From: JAUMWX01 sp023394215
GTDB taxonomy: Bacteria > Bacillota > Clostridia > Tissierellales > Peptoniphilaceae
Length of the DNA: 64,000 nt
NCBI GenBank assembly: GCA_050313995.1
Contig: JBNPMM010000006.1
Strand: one strand, 5' to 3'
How positions within the stretch are numbered: position 1 is the stretch's first letter; every line of letters starts with the position of its first letter. Below, one piece after another: positions 44,200 to 52,545 of this stretch. The position numbers and the translations under genes were made by a program. The notes under the pieces were generated by a model that searched no databases, was not told the DNA's origin, and saw only the letters and a list, made by a program, of their open reading frames with translations.

Positions 44200-44798
44200 T
44201 GGCAAATTATTACGCAGTTAGAAAGGGAAGAAAGCCCGGCATATATAGAAGTTGGGATGAGTGTAAGATGGAAGTAACAGGTTTTAAGGGAGCGGAATAT
44301 AAAAAGTTTGATAACAGGCAAGAGGCTGAAAGCTTTGTTTTTGATAGGGAGATGGGGATAAATGTTTCCGAACTCACGAAAGATCAGGCAATTTTTTATG
44401 TTGACGGTTCTTACAATATCACAACTAAAGAATTTTCTTATGGGATAGTTATGCTTGAGGACGAAAGAGAAAGCTACTACAATGAAAAGTTCCAAGATCC
44501 CGAACTTAGCGAGCAAAGAAATGTTGCTGGCGAAGTTTATGGTGCTATGAAAGCCATGGAAATGGGGCTTATGGCAAAAAAGAAAAAGATATATATTTTT
44601 TTTGATTATAAGGGCATAAGGGCTTGGGCTTTAGGAGAATGGAAGAGAAACATAAAGCTTACTCAGGACTATAAGGCTTATTATGATTCTATAAAAAATG
44701 ATATAGAGGTGGAATTTGTTAAGGTCAAAGCCCACTCAAATGATAAGTATAATGATATGGCTGACAGACTTGCTAAGGATGCCTTGGGTATAAAGTAG
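44199..44798 (+). CDS. Ribonuclease H1 with N-terminal hybrid-binding domain
   Basis: A 199-residue RNase H. The N-terminal viroplasmin-like domain (YYAVRKGRKPGIYRSWDEC) binds RNA-DNA hybrids; the catalytic domain has the expected acids in FYVDGSY, GEVYGA, FFDYKGIRAW and NDMADRLAK. The ATG overlaps the preceding stop by one base (TAATG). Removes R-loops and primer RNA. Confidence 0.92.
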   Translation: MANYYAVRKGRKPGIYRSWDECKMEVTGFKGAEYKKFDNRQEAESFVFDREMGINVSELTKDQAIFYVDGSYNITTKEFSYGIVMLEDERESYYNEKFQDPELSEQRNVAGEVYGAMKAMEMGLMAKKKKIYIFFDYKGIRAWALGEWKRNIKLTQDYKAYYDSIKNDIEVEFVKVKAHSNDKYNDMADRLAKDALGIK

Positions 44799-44806
44799 AA
44801 TAAAAA

Positions 44807-44859
44807 GAAGAAAACACCGTTACAAGAAAAATATGTTTTCTTGTAACGGTGTTTTCTTC
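44807..44859. terminator. 24-bp perfect bidirectional terminator
   Basis: Positions 44807-44830 are fully complementary to 44836-44859, with a 5-nt loop (ATATG). A-rich and T-rich ends make it work in both directions between the convergent RNase H and mscL genes. Confidence 0.9.
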
Positions 44860-44874
44860 ATAAATTCCAATTAA

Positions 44875-45252
44875 TTATTTCTTTAATAAATCTCTAATTT
44901 CTGTTAACAATAATTCTTCTTTGCTTGGTGCAGGAGGAGCTTCTTCAACAACTTCCTCAACCTTAGGTTTTCTTAATTTATTAACACCCTTTATAATTAA
45001 GAACATACAAAAAGCTATGATGATAAACTTGATTAGGGCATTTATAAAAACACCTACTCCTAATTGAACTCCGGCTACAGTTACAACTATTGATGCAAAG
45101 TCAACACCTGCAGTTAGAGCACCTATAAGTGGCATTAGTATGTTATCAACAAGAGCGGTAACAATGGCTCCGAAAGCGGCACCCATTACTACGGCAACAC
45201 CCATATCAACAACATTACCCTTGGCAATAAAATCTCTGAATTCTTTTAACAC
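44875..45252 (-). CDS. mscL: Large-conductance mechanosensitive channel
   Basis: A 125-residue channel that opens under osmotic downshock. It starts with LKEFRDFIAKGNVVDMGVAV, the conserved N-terminal helix and pore segment, followed by the second transmembrane helix and a charged C-terminal bundle. The start is GTG at 45252 with AGGAGG 8 nt upstream. Confidence 0.96.
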   Translation of the reverse strand: MLKEFRDFIAKGNVVDMGVAVVMGAAFGAIVTALVDNILMPLIGALTAGVDFASIVVTVAGVQLGVGVFINALIKFIIIAFCMFLIIKGVNKLRKPKVEEVVEEAPPAPSKEELLLTEIRDLLKK

Positions 45253-45317
45253 AACTTCCTCCTAATATTTTACTTCACTTACATTATATACTAAGTTGAG
45301 CAAAAGTCAATTTATAA

Positions 45318-45345
45318 GCTATCAATATAGTTGCTTATTGATAGC
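45318..45345. repeat. Inverted repeat in a promoter region
   Basis: GCTATCAATA (45318-45327) and TATTGATAGC (45336-45345) form a perfect 10-bp dyad. A TATAAT box follows at 45349-45354, before the ANT(6)-like gene. It has no T run and could be an operator. Confidence 0.5.
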
Positions 45346-45377
45346 CTCTATAATAAAATATTATAAAGAGGTGTTTT

Positions 45378-46220
45378 ATGGATAATAATATTTTACAAGA
45401 GATAAAAAACAGGGCCGAAAAAATAGACGGCATAAGAGGACTTTTAAGTATAAATTTCAGGGGACAGGGCTTGCCTGTGGATGAAGGTATAAGATGCTTT
45501 GAACTGGTTGTGATAACAGAGGCGGTTGATGATAAGGATTTGATTATAAGTCTGTTTATAGATGATGATAAGCTTTTGATTTATAAGCAATATGAGGAAG
45601 TAAGGGAGGGCCATGTAGCCAAGTGCATAAGAGCGAGTTTCACCGATTTTTCTCAACTTACTCTAAAACTTATAGATGTAAAGGATATGGAAAAATTTGT
45701 ACCTTATCTTGCACAATTTGATATTTTGATAGATAAAACCAAGGCTATAAAGAAGTTGCCAAAGGTTAAGGACAGGTATGACTGGTATGTACCTAAGGCA
45801 AAAGAGTTTTATAATAATTGCCTGGGATTTTTTATGACTTTAACAGATATAGCGACAGCCGTGACAAATAGGCAGATAGTGAAAGCCAATTTTTTGTTTG
45901 ATGAGTTGAAAAAAGAGCTTCTTAATGTAGCAAATCTTTATATAGGACAAAAGTATGGGGAAATGGTTGCTGTGAATTCTTTAGGAGATAACATAAAAAC
46001 TTATTTGGATAAGGATATGTATCAAGAGTTTGAGGGGATTTTTTCAACCGGTAAGGTTGACGAGTTTTGGACATCCATTTTCAAGGCGGGGCAGCTTTAT
46101 AGAAGGCTCGGTTTGGAAGTGGCTGAGAAATTTGCTTATAAGTATCCGAAAAAAGAAGATGTGGAAACTATGAATTTTCTAAGACAAGTTTATGTGATGA
46201 AGCAGGGAGGAAGTAGATGA
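45378..46220 (+). CDS. ANT(6)/AadK-like protein with lost catalytic residues
   Basis: A 280-residue protein whose C-terminal half closely follows aminoglycoside 6-adenylyltransferases: YDWYVPKAKEFYNNCLGFF, IKTYLDKDMYQEFEGIFST and AEKFAYKYP. The nucleotidyltransferase motifs do not survive: where active enzymes have a GSR segment and DxD, this has INFRGQG and CFELVV, and the later LDLT acid is also gone (LTLKLI). It is therefore unlikely to adenylate streptomycin; a binding or regulatory role is possible. It overlaps the following dacA-like gene (ATGA). It should not be counted as a resistance gene. Confidence 0.8.
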   Translation: MDNNILQEIKNRAEKIDGIRGLLSINFRGQGLPVDEGIRCFELVVITEAVDDKDLIISLFIDDDKLLIYKQYEEVREGHVAKCIRASFTDFSQLTLKLIDVKDMEKFVPYLAQFDILIDKTKAIKKLPKVKDRYDWYVPKAKEFYNNCLGFFMTLTDIATAVTNRQIVKANFLFDELKKELLNVANLYIGQKYGEMVAVNSLGDNIKTYLDKDMYQEFEGIFSTGKVDEFWTSIFKAGQLYRRLGLEVAEKFAYKYPKKEDVETMNFLRQVYVMKQGGSR

Positions 46221-47449
46221 AAAGATTTAAAAAGTTGATGGGCTTTTTATTGGCCCTTGTAATATTTTTATCGACTGCAAATCCGGTATTTGCTGATAAG
46301 AACTCATTTACCTATTATGATGAGGTTTCTGTGATATATGCTGGTGATGCTGAAAGCGGAAGGATTTTTTATTCTAAAAATGCAGATAAGTCTCTTCCTG
46401 TAGCTTCTATGTCAAAATTGATGACCTATCTTGTTGTAATGGATGATATAAGTTCCGGCAAGATTAAACTTGATGATATAGTTACTATAGATGAGGATGC
46501 TGTAGCCTATAATAAAGACGGGTATTCAAGCTTTGATACCAAGCTTGGTGAGAAAATAAGCGTGGAAAATCTTATTAAGGGTATGATGATAGTTTCCGGA
46601 AATGACGCTTCCATAGCTTTAGCAAAGCATTCTGCTAAGACTGAAAAAGCCTTTGTTGAAAAAATGAATGCCAAGGCAAAGGAATTGGGACTTAAGGCAT
46701 CGCATTTTGTAAACAGCACAGGTATTACAGAGGTTAAAGAAATTGTCAAAGACGGTAAAACTGTAGAAGAAAAGAGCATGAATGTGATGAGTGCGGAGGA
46801 TCTTTTTGCACTTTCAAGGCATATAGTAAAAAATTATCCTCAAGTAGTGGAGCTTGGAAAACAGACTTCCCTTGTTTTACCTGAGAGAAATTTTGCAGGA
46901 AATGCCACTTTTCCTGATTTAGGTATAGATGGGACCGAGGGGCTTAAAACAGGATTTACCTATGAAGCCGGTTATTGTTTGACGGGTTTGTTTGATATGA
47001 CCCGGGTAAAAGAGGGGCAAAATTATAAGCTCATAACTGTTGTTATGGGGGCTGACACTATGGAAATGCGTCAAAAGACTACAATTGAAACTATAGACTA
47101 TGTTTTAAATAATTACTCCATAAGAACATTGATAAATAAGGATATAGCTGTAACAGACTACTATGATGACAGTACAAGTCAGAAGAATATAAGACTTTAT
47201 CCGGCAAAGACCATAGTAGGCATGGTGTCAAATGATGAGAATATAGATATAAGCTATGAGATAGATAGGACAAAAAAAGCTCCTTATGAAGATGGAGAAG
47301 TTATGGGAAAATTGACTCTAAAGCAAAATGAACAGGTGATAGAGAGTCTTGATTTAGTTAACAGAGGCTATGTGCCGAAGGTTGGATTTTTCTCCTCTCT
47401 TACAAGAAATATTAAGACATTTTTAGAAAAATTGATGATGTTATTTTAG
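46217..47449 (+). CDS. dacA: D-alanyl-D-alanine carboxypeptidase (PBP5/DacA type)
   Basis: A 410-residue secreted penicillin-binding protein trimming peptidoglycan pentapeptides. Signal peptide about 1-27 (ANPVFA). Catalytic motifs: SMSK (SxxK), SGND (SxN) and LKTGFT (KTG). The C-terminal beta domain ends in an amphipathic helix (SLTRNIKTFLEKLMMLF) that would attach it to the membrane. Confidence 0.93.
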   Translation: MKRFKKLMGFLLALVIFLSTANPVFADKNSFTYYDEVSVIYAGDAESGRIFYSKNADKSLPVASMSKLMTYLVVMDDISSGKIKLDDIVTIDEDAVAYNKDGYSSFDTKLGEKISVENLIKGMMIVSGNDASIALAKHSAKTEKAFVEKMNAKAKELGLKASHFVNSTGITEVKEIVKDGKTVEEKSMNVMSAEDLFALSRHIVKNYPQVVELGKQTSLVLPERNFAGNATFPDLGIDGTEGLKTGFTYEAGYCLTGLFDMTRVKEGQNYKLITVVMGADTMEMRQKTTIETIDYVLNNYSIRTLINKDIAVTDYYDDSTSQKNIRLYPAKTIVGMVSNDENIDISYEIDRTKKAPYEDGEVMGKLTLKQNEQVIESLDLVNRGYVPKVGFFSSLTRNIKTFLEKLMMLF

Positions 47450-47463
47450 GTGAGGGAGGCTTG

Positions 47464-48288
47464 ATGAAGTATATATTTTTTGATATAGATGGGACTATAT
47501 TAAGTCATAGTAAAGGGATTTTACCATCAACCGTTAAGGCTATAGAGGAAGCCAAGGGCAAGGGACACAGGTTGTTTTTGTGTACAGGCAGGTCCTTGGC
47601 GGAAATTTCGGACGGTTATTTTAAGTTTGGTTTTGACGGCTATGTATGCGCTGCAGGCTCCTATGTTAAAGTGGAGGATAAAGTTATATTTGATAAAAGT
47701 ATAAAGGAGCATACCATAGACAATTTAATTTATTATTCAGATAAATTAAATCTAAGATATACTCTTGAAGGTGAAGAGTATGCTTATTATCATAACAGTG
47801 GATATGAGTTTTATAAGAAAAAAATAGAGGAATATAGAAATGCTCCTGACAGAAACGCCCTTTATCCACTTGACGAATATTATTTACCTATGAATAGAGC
47901 CAAGCCTGCAAGTGAATATTTTAAAAGTAGGACTAAGATAAGCAAGTTGGTTTTATATGCTAAAGACATGCAAGACTATGTGGAACTTGAAAAATATATA
48001 GATAAGGATTTTTATCTTATAAAATATGACCACTATGCAGAACTTATAATGAAGGGCATAAACAAGTTTGTAGGTATAGAAAAGGTTTTGGAATATTTTG
48101 GGGCAGATCTTGAGGATACGGTTGCTATAGGTGACAGTATGAATGATTACGATATGATAAAAAACGCACATATAGGAATAGCAATGGGAAATTCTCCGGA
48201 CAGGCTTAAGGAAGCTGCCGATTTTGTGACCGACCATATAGATAATGATGGGCTTTACAAGGCTTTAAAGGAACTTAATATCATATAA
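47464..48288 (+). CDS. HAD-superfamily phosphatase (Cof type)
   Basis: A 274-residue hydrolase of HAD subfamily IIB: FFDIDGTIL (motif I), CTGRSL (motif II) and GDSMNDYDMI (motif IV) with AMGNSPDRLKEAAD near the end. Relatives dephosphorylate sugar phosphates or flavin precursors. The ATG at 47464 follows GGGAGG. Confidence 0.92.
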   Translation: MKYIFFDIDGTILSHSKGILPSTVKAIEEAKGKGHRLFLCTGRSLAEISDGYFKFGFDGYVCAAGSYVKVEDKVIFDKSIKEHTIDNLIYYSDKLNLRYTLEGEEYAYYHNSGYEFYKKKIEEYRNAPDRNALYPLDEYYLPMNRAKPASEYFKSRTKISKLVLYAKDMQDYVELEKYIDKDFYLIKYDHYAELIMKGINKFVGIEKVLEYFGADLEDTVAIGDSMNDYDMIKNAHIGIAMGNSPDRLKEAADFVTDHIDNDGLYKALKELNII

Positions 48289-48557
48289 TAAAAAATTTTT
48301 CTCCTATATGTTTAGATATTTATTTTCGGGGTAAATAATTAATACCAAGAAAACGAAATCATAATAAATGGTCTTTAGAAGTTATGAGGAACGCAGTTTG
48401 TTCAAAGGGAAGGGATCGATTTATATGACGGAAGTTAATTTATTTGTAGATATTTTCATTGCGAAAACATTGAATTTGATGCTGACGAATGAGGTAGGAT
48501 ATTTGCAAGCTTGGTAATTCACAAGAATAGGAGAGTTTATGGAAATTTCGAGTGAGG
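48289..48557 (+). other. Non-coding or decayed stretch before a terminator
   Basis: About 270 bp without a convincing gene, ended by a strong terminator. It contains one 30-codon frame (48425-48517, MTEVNLFVDIFIAKTLNLML at its start) with no good ribosome site. It may be a 3' untranslated region, a small RNA or the remnant of a gene. Confidence 0.35.
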
Positions 48558-48605
48558 GATAGTGGCTGTATACGGTATAGAAAGTATATGGCCATTATCT
48601 TTTTT
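48558..48605 (+). terminator. Strong Rho-independent terminator
   Basis: GATAGTGGCTGTATAC (48558-48573) pairs, with two mismatches, with GTATATGGCCATTATC (48584-48599), followed by six T. Confidence 0.85.
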
Positions 48606-48656
48606 ATATAAGTATAAATATATTTTTAAAATTTATATTTTTTATGGGCTTATAAA

Positions 48657-48685
48657 TTGAAGTTTTGTTAAATTACCTATATAAT
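48657..48685 (+). promoter_or_regulatory. Promoter of the serine dehydratase operon
   Basis: TTGAAG (48657-48662), a 17-bp spacer and a perfect TATAAT (48680-48685), about 40 nt before sdaAB. Confidence 0.75.
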
Positions 48686-48727
48686 ATATTAGGTTTCGTT
48701 TTTAATAAAATCTTTTAGGAGATTATC

Positions 48728-49387
48728 ATGAACAATATTTCTTATTTTAATGTAATCGGTCCGGTTATGATAGGGCCTTCGTCTTCTCATACGGCAGGAG
48801 CTGTCAGAATCGGAAAAGCTGCAAGTTCTATAGTTGAGAAGGGCTTTAACAGGATAGTATTTAAGCTTCATGGATCCTTTAAGGAAACTTATAAAGGACA
48901 CGGAACCGATAAGGCTTTGATAGCAGGTTGTCTCGGTTTTATGCCAGATGACGAGAGGATAAAGACAGCTTATGAAATAGCTGCTGCAAGAGGGATTGAG
49001 GTTGAGTTTAGGGGTGTAGATTTGGTAAATGCCCATCCGAATACTGCTATTTTGGAGTTTTATTATCCTGACGGGCTTATGAAATCAGTTAAGGGAATTT
49101 CTACCGGTGGCGGACAAATTGAAATTACCTGTATAGACGGAGCGGATGTCAGGCTATTTCCGGGAGATTCCACTGTTATAGTTCAATATCATGACAGGAA
49201 AGGGATTATAGCTGCTCTTGCCGGTATCATTGCTGAAAATGACTACAATATAGAAAAAATTATGAGCCACGCCAGCGAAGACAGGGTTACTCTTGTTCTG
49301 GTACTGGATAGAAAATTGGATGAAGCTACATTTCAAGCTTTAAGAGAATCGGGCAAGTATGACCATATATCTTATGTATACTTTTAA
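48728..49387 (+). CDS. sdaAB: L-serine ammonia-lyase, iron-sulfur-dependent, beta subunit
   Basis: A 219-residue subunit of the oxygen-sensitive serine dehydratase (serine to pyruvate + ammonia). The N-terminal part has GPVMIGPSSSHTAGAVRIG, the substrate-side motif of the family, and the C-terminus is an ACT domain (VQYHDRKGIIAALAGIIAE). It pairs with the alpha subunit 20 nt downstream and would feed pyruvate into the formate-lyase pathway. Confidence 0.95.
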   Translation: MNNISYFNVIGPVMIGPSSSHTAGAVRIGKAASSIVEKGFNRIVFKLHGSFKETYKGHGTDKALIAGCLGFMPDDERIKTAYEIAAARGIEVEFRGVDLVNAHPNTAILEFYYPDGLMKSVKGISTGGGQIEITCIDGADVRLFPGDSTVIVQYHDRKGIIAALAGIIAENDYNIEKIMSHASEDRVTLVLVLDRKLDEATFQALRESGKYDHISYVYF

Positions 49388-49407
49388 TGCAGGCTTAAGG
49401 AGAAGCT

Positions 49408-50283
49408 ATGTTTAAGAGCGGAAAAGATTTATTAGACAAGTGTAAAAGTAGAAAAATACCTATTTGGGAATGTGCTGCCGAGGAGGAAATTATAAATTAT
49501 AATGGGACCATGCAGCAAATTTTCGATAGAAACAGGATAATTTTAGATGTTATGAAAAAATCTGCCCTTAAGGCTACAAGGGAGGCTGTAAAATCAGTTT
49601 CCGGCATAATCGGGGGAGATGCAAAGAAACTTTTTGAATACTCAAATACGGCAAATACCTTGCTTGACAGCAAGATTTTGAGGCTTATGAGTATGGGCTT
49701 ATCGACATCGGAGGTAAATGCGAGTATGGGTAAGATTGTAGCAGCCCCAACGGCGGGAGCTGCAGGCATTGTGCCGGCTGTATTGACTTCTGTTCAAATA
49801 GATAAGGGATTTTCCGATGAAGATCTTATAAAAGCCCTATTGACAACAGGCGCTATAGGGTCTATTATAATGAGAAATGCATCTGTTTCGGGAGCGGTAG
49901 GAGGATGTCAGGCGGAAGCCGGTTCGGCATCTGCAATGGCTGCTGCCGGACTTGTAGAATTGATGGGCGGGACGCCTGAACAATCTTTGCATGCGGCATC
50001 ATTTGCTCTTATACATGTTATGGGTTTGGTTTGCGATCCTATAGCAGGTTTGGTAGAATATCCTTGTCTGTTCAGAAATTCTTCAGGCGCTATAAATGCT
50101 TATATTTCAGCGGAGATGGCACTTGCAGGCATAAAATCGCTTGCTCCCTTCGATGAAGTTGTGCAGGCAATGAAGGAAGTTGGAGATCAGATGAATCCCA
50201 ATTTTAAAGAAACTGCCCTTGGCGGTGTGGCAGCCACGCCGACAGGCAAGAGGGTAGAAAGAGAAATTTTTTCAAGAGAATAA
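49408..50283 (+). CDS. sdaAA: L-serine ammonia-lyase, iron-sulfur-dependent, alpha subunit
   Basis: A 291-residue subunit carrying the 4Fe-4S cluster. The cluster cysteines are visible in VGGCQAEAGSASAMAAAG, MGLVCDPIAGLVEYPC. APTAGAAGIVPAVL is another family signature. AAGGAGA precedes the ATG. Confidence 0.95.
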   Translation: MFKSGKDLLDKCKSRKIPIWECAAEEEIINYNGTMQQIFDRNRIILDVMKKSALKATREAVKSVSGIIGGDAKKLFEYSNTANTLLDSKILRLMSMGLSTSEVNASMGKIVAAPTAGAAGIVPAVLTSVQIDKGFSDEDLIKALLTTGAIGSIIMRNASVSGAVGGCQAEAGSASAMAAAGLVELMGGTPEQSLHAASFALIHVMGLVCDPIAGLVEYPCLFRNSSGAINAYISAEMALAGIKSLAPFDEVVQAMKEVGDQMNPNFKETALGGVAATPTGKRVEREIFSRE

Positions 50284-50307
50284 GCTCGACATTCGTCGGG
50301 CGGGCGT

Positions 50308-50383
50308 GCTCTCTTAGCTCAGGAGGTAGAGCGCAACCATGGTAAGGTTGAGGTCGCGGGTTCAAATCCCGCAGTGAGCTCCA
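50308..50383 (+). tRNA. tRNA-Thr (GGT)
   Basis: Acceptor GCTCTCT (50308-50314) pairs with AGTGAGC (50373-50379) with one T-T mismatch; discriminator T50380 and encoded CCA 50381-50383. The anticodon loop ATGGTAA gives GGT at 50341-50343. An integrase remnant lies 107 nt beyond its 3' end. Confidence 0.93.
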
Positions 50384-50387
50384 TAGG

Positions 50388-50432
50388 AAAACGGCTAAAT
50401 TTAGCGGAAATGTTTAAATTTAGCCGTTTTTA
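50388..50432 (+). terminator. Terminator behind tRNA-Thr
   Basis: AAAACGGCTAAATTTA (50388-50403) pairs perfectly with TAAATTTAGCCGTTTT (50415-50430). Confidence 0.85.
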
Positions 50433-50489
50433 TTAGTTTTGTTATTGCCCTTAAATGACCCTAAAATACTCCTAATTTACTTAAAAATT

Positions 50490-50699
50490 CTATGTTTGTG
50501 CACCTATTTGTGCACCGATTTTTATATTTCTTTCAGCTTTTTCGACGTTGAATTTTTCAAATTCTGATGTTTTGTGTACGTAAGTATTTAAGGTGAAAGC
50601 CATTGATGTATGCCCTAAAATATGTTTCATCATATTCTTTACAGTTTGCTTATCGATATTAAATGACTTATAAAGGTAGTAAAAGTAGAAGTATATCAT
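50490..50699 (-). pseudogene. Remnant of a tyrosine recombinase (phage/ICE integrase C-terminus)
   Basis: Only the last 50 or so residues of an integrase survive: VKNMMKHILGHTSMAFTLNT, then YVHK, with the conserved LGH and the tyrosine nucleophile region (TLNTYVH). The catalytic N-terminal parts (the two Arg boxes) are absent and the first 20 residues of the open frame do not match the family. Its place beside tRNA-Thr is the usual one for such integrases, so it marks an old insertion that has mostly been lost. Confidence 0.8.
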
Positions 50700-50750
50700 A
50701 CACTTTTTATATTAAAGTTCTCATCTATTCGTAGTAGGCATGTGGCTTTT

Positions 50751-51638
50751 TTATTGTGTTAAGAAATTTAGTTCTATTGATTTTTCGTTCAGCCCTATCA
50801 ATGTAAAATCAACTTTATCTATATATTTATTTATTAAATTGATAATATCTGTTTTAAAGTTTAGTTTGTAGGTTTTTAAAGGTAGTAACTTATAAATCAT
50901 ATAAATGTAAGCTGCCAATGTGTTATTTTTTAAATCGGTATATTTTTTTAGAAATCCTTTTGGTAATTTTACCGGGGGCTTAAATGAATTATTGTATAGT
51001 CTATTCCCGTGGGCACACATATTCCTTATTACGGTTGCACAGTGTAGCCAATTTGCTAAATATTTCAAGTTTATATTGACGGATGATGAAATTGACCTTT
51101 GTTCCCCTTCATACATACAATTATAATATTTTGATAAATTAGAGAAGGACATTAGTTCAACTATTACCCATAAAGGCATTTTGCTTTCATAACTATTTTT
51201 ATGATGTCTTACCACCAATGAATCTTCATGATAATGAATTTCTCTTTGTACAGATTCTTTTATCTTTTTGATGGTATCTTTTTTATAATAATTAAGTTCA
51301 TTGTAATGCTGATCATGAGGCTCATTAAGACATTTACGTTTAGAGAAGCTATAGGATATTTGAGTTCTATAAAATAATTCTATTTTTAGTAAATATTTTA
51401 ATAGAATGGATCTTAATTCTTCATCGAAATAATATATTGAAAGGATATCATCAAAAGAAGTTCCATCTCTAAAATCACTATTTGAATTAGCTAATCTGAA
51501 CTGTAACCCATAACCTGTGAATCTGTAGTAATTAATTTCAGACAAGATTATTTCAGCTTGTTTTTCATCTCTTATGACAAGGGAATGCTCCTTTAATCTT
51601 TCTACTTGGTCCTTAAATGATAATGGCTTTTTTAACAT
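50751..51638 (-). CDS. Abi_2 (AbiD/AbiF) family abortive-infection protein with HEPN motif
   Basis: A 295-residue protein of the Abi_2 family: it begins KPLSFKDQVERLKEHSLVI, then INYYRFTGYGLQFR, and near residues 205-220 has ATVIRNMCAHGNRLYN, where R-x4-H is the HEPN ribonuclease motif. Family members cleave RNA and stop phage spread. The upstream small RNA ends in a terminator a few bases before the AGGAG of this gene, an arrangement like RNA-controlled toxins; AbiF-type proteins have recently been discussed as such toxins and as relatives of Cas13. It is AT-rich and lies in an island beside tRNA-Thr, so it was probably acquired horizontally. Confidence 0.88.
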   Translation of the reverse strand: MLKKPLSFKDQVERLKEHSLVIRDEKQAEIILSEINYYRFTGYGLQFRLANSNSDFRDGTSFDDILSIYYFDEELRSILLKYLLKIELFYRTQISYSFSKRKCLNEPHDQHYNELNYYKKDTIKKIKESVQREIHYHEDSLVVRHHKNSYESKMPLWVIVELMSFSNLSKYYNCMYEGEQRSISSSVNINLKYLANWLHCATVIRNMCAHGNRLYNNSFKPPVKLPKGFLKKYTDLKNNTLAAYIYMIYKLLPLKTYKLNFKTDIINLINKYIDKVDFTLIGLNEKSIELNFLTQ

Positions 51639-51649
51639 TGCTTTCTCCT

Positions 51650-51720
51650 AAAAAAAAACCGAGATACATTGATCTCGGTGGTCCCTAAAAGTCTATTTTC
51701 ATAGCATAGGCAACTCTGTT
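51650..51720 (-). ncRNA. Putative small RNA upstream of the Abi_2 gene
   Basis: A promoter at 51727-51755 would start a transcript near 51720 that ends at a strong terminator (stem ACCGAGAT/ATCTCGGT at 51658-51679, then nine T at 51650-51658). The roughly 70-nt RNA has a small hairpin CTAT-GAAA-ATAG enclosed by CCTA/TAGG and no open frame. Read-through would give the Abi_2 mRNA. It is predicted only from promoter, structure and position. Confidence 0.6.
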
Positions 51721-51726
51721 GATTCA

Positions 51727-51755
51727 ATGATATATTAAAAAATATTAAATTTCAA
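51727..51755 (-). promoter_or_regulatory. Promoter of the small RNA/Abi_2 unit
   Basis: On the minus strand TTGAAA (revcomp of 51750-51755), a 17-bp spacer and TATCAT (revcomp of 51727-51732). Confidence 0.55.
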
Positions 51756-51759
51756 GTAA

Positions 51760-52334
51760 TATATATATAAAATGTTGACTTTTTTATAGTTTTTAACATT
51801 TTTAAATATTTTTTATTTATTATAAATAACTTTTTTAGAATTATTTAATAAACCAATACCTTTTTTACCATAAAAAGGATTTATCGTTTTTTACAGTTCT
51901 TTTTAATTTGCCAGTAGTTTTGGCTTTAAAATTTTTTTAGTTAGGTTTTCTAATCCCTATTTTCATATCGCTATTTTATTTTACAGGCACTATGAAAGTA
52001 GCGCTATATATGTAATCTTCAGATATCATAAAAAACTTCACTACTGTTACTTTTCTATTTTGGATTGTTGTGAATGATTCATAGCCTAATTATTAGCTAA
52101 ATCTTCTTGTACCATATTATATTTTTTTCTTAAGTATCTTACATTTTTTACAAAGTAACTCATATAGAGAATTATTTTCTTATTTAATGTAGATAATAAT
52201 ATTTAATTGATTAAAATTCAAGCATTAAAAAAGTACAAAATTTTTTGAATTAGATTTAAGCGTGTGCTATAAGTAGAGTTTAAGGAAAGGAGAATGGAAA
52301 TATCAAATATAAATTTAGGAAATTTAAATTTCAG
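51760..52334. other. AT-rich island spacer without a visible gene
   Basis: About 575 bp of very AT-rich sequence. I find no convincing ORF, RNA gene or repeat on either strand. Near its right end AAAGGAG (52287-52293) precedes the small ORF region, including a 17-codon frame that stops at once (MEISNINLGNLNFRCMY). Confidence 0.5.
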
Positions 52335-52499
52335 ATGCATGTATTAGGAGTTGATGAGACGGTAGATAAATTAAATTCACTTGAAGAAAAATTAAAAGAA
52401 GTAAAATCACTTATAAATGAAATTACTTCTTTAGAAGTTAATATTAATTTTGTTAGTCCTGAGAAACCGTTGAATGAGACATCATATATTCAGTTTTGA
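52335..52499 (+). CDS. Small phage-type coiled-coil protein, possibly with a damaged start
   Basis: A 54-residue frame: HVLGVDETVDKLNSLEEKL, then KEVKSLINEITSLEV, predicted coiled coil, resembling small hypothetical proteins of phages and conjugative elements. The frame is open for 16 more codons upstream, to just after AAAGGAG, but no standard start codon lies there (an ATC sits at the right distance), so the original start may have mutated. The function is unknown. Confidence 0.45.
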   Translation: MHVLGVDETVDKLNSLEEKLKEVKSLINEITSLEVNINFVSPEKPLNETSYIQF

Positions 52500-52545
52500 T
52501 TCTTGATGTGAAAATCCCTAAATATACCTTCAGCATTCCCTGCTT

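Noticed and set aside
45378..46220. Aminoglycoside-resistance gene
   Set aside because: Only the fold is kept; the nucleotidyltransferase residues are replaced.
48606..48727. Possible T-box or amino-acid leader before sdaAB
   Set aside because: The promoter at 48657-48685 leaves only about 40 nt of leader, and no T-box sequence is seen.
50286..50307. Stem GCTCGAC/GTCGGGC before tRNA-Thr as a terminator of sdaAA
   Set aside because: The stem is short with a wobble pair and no T run follows.
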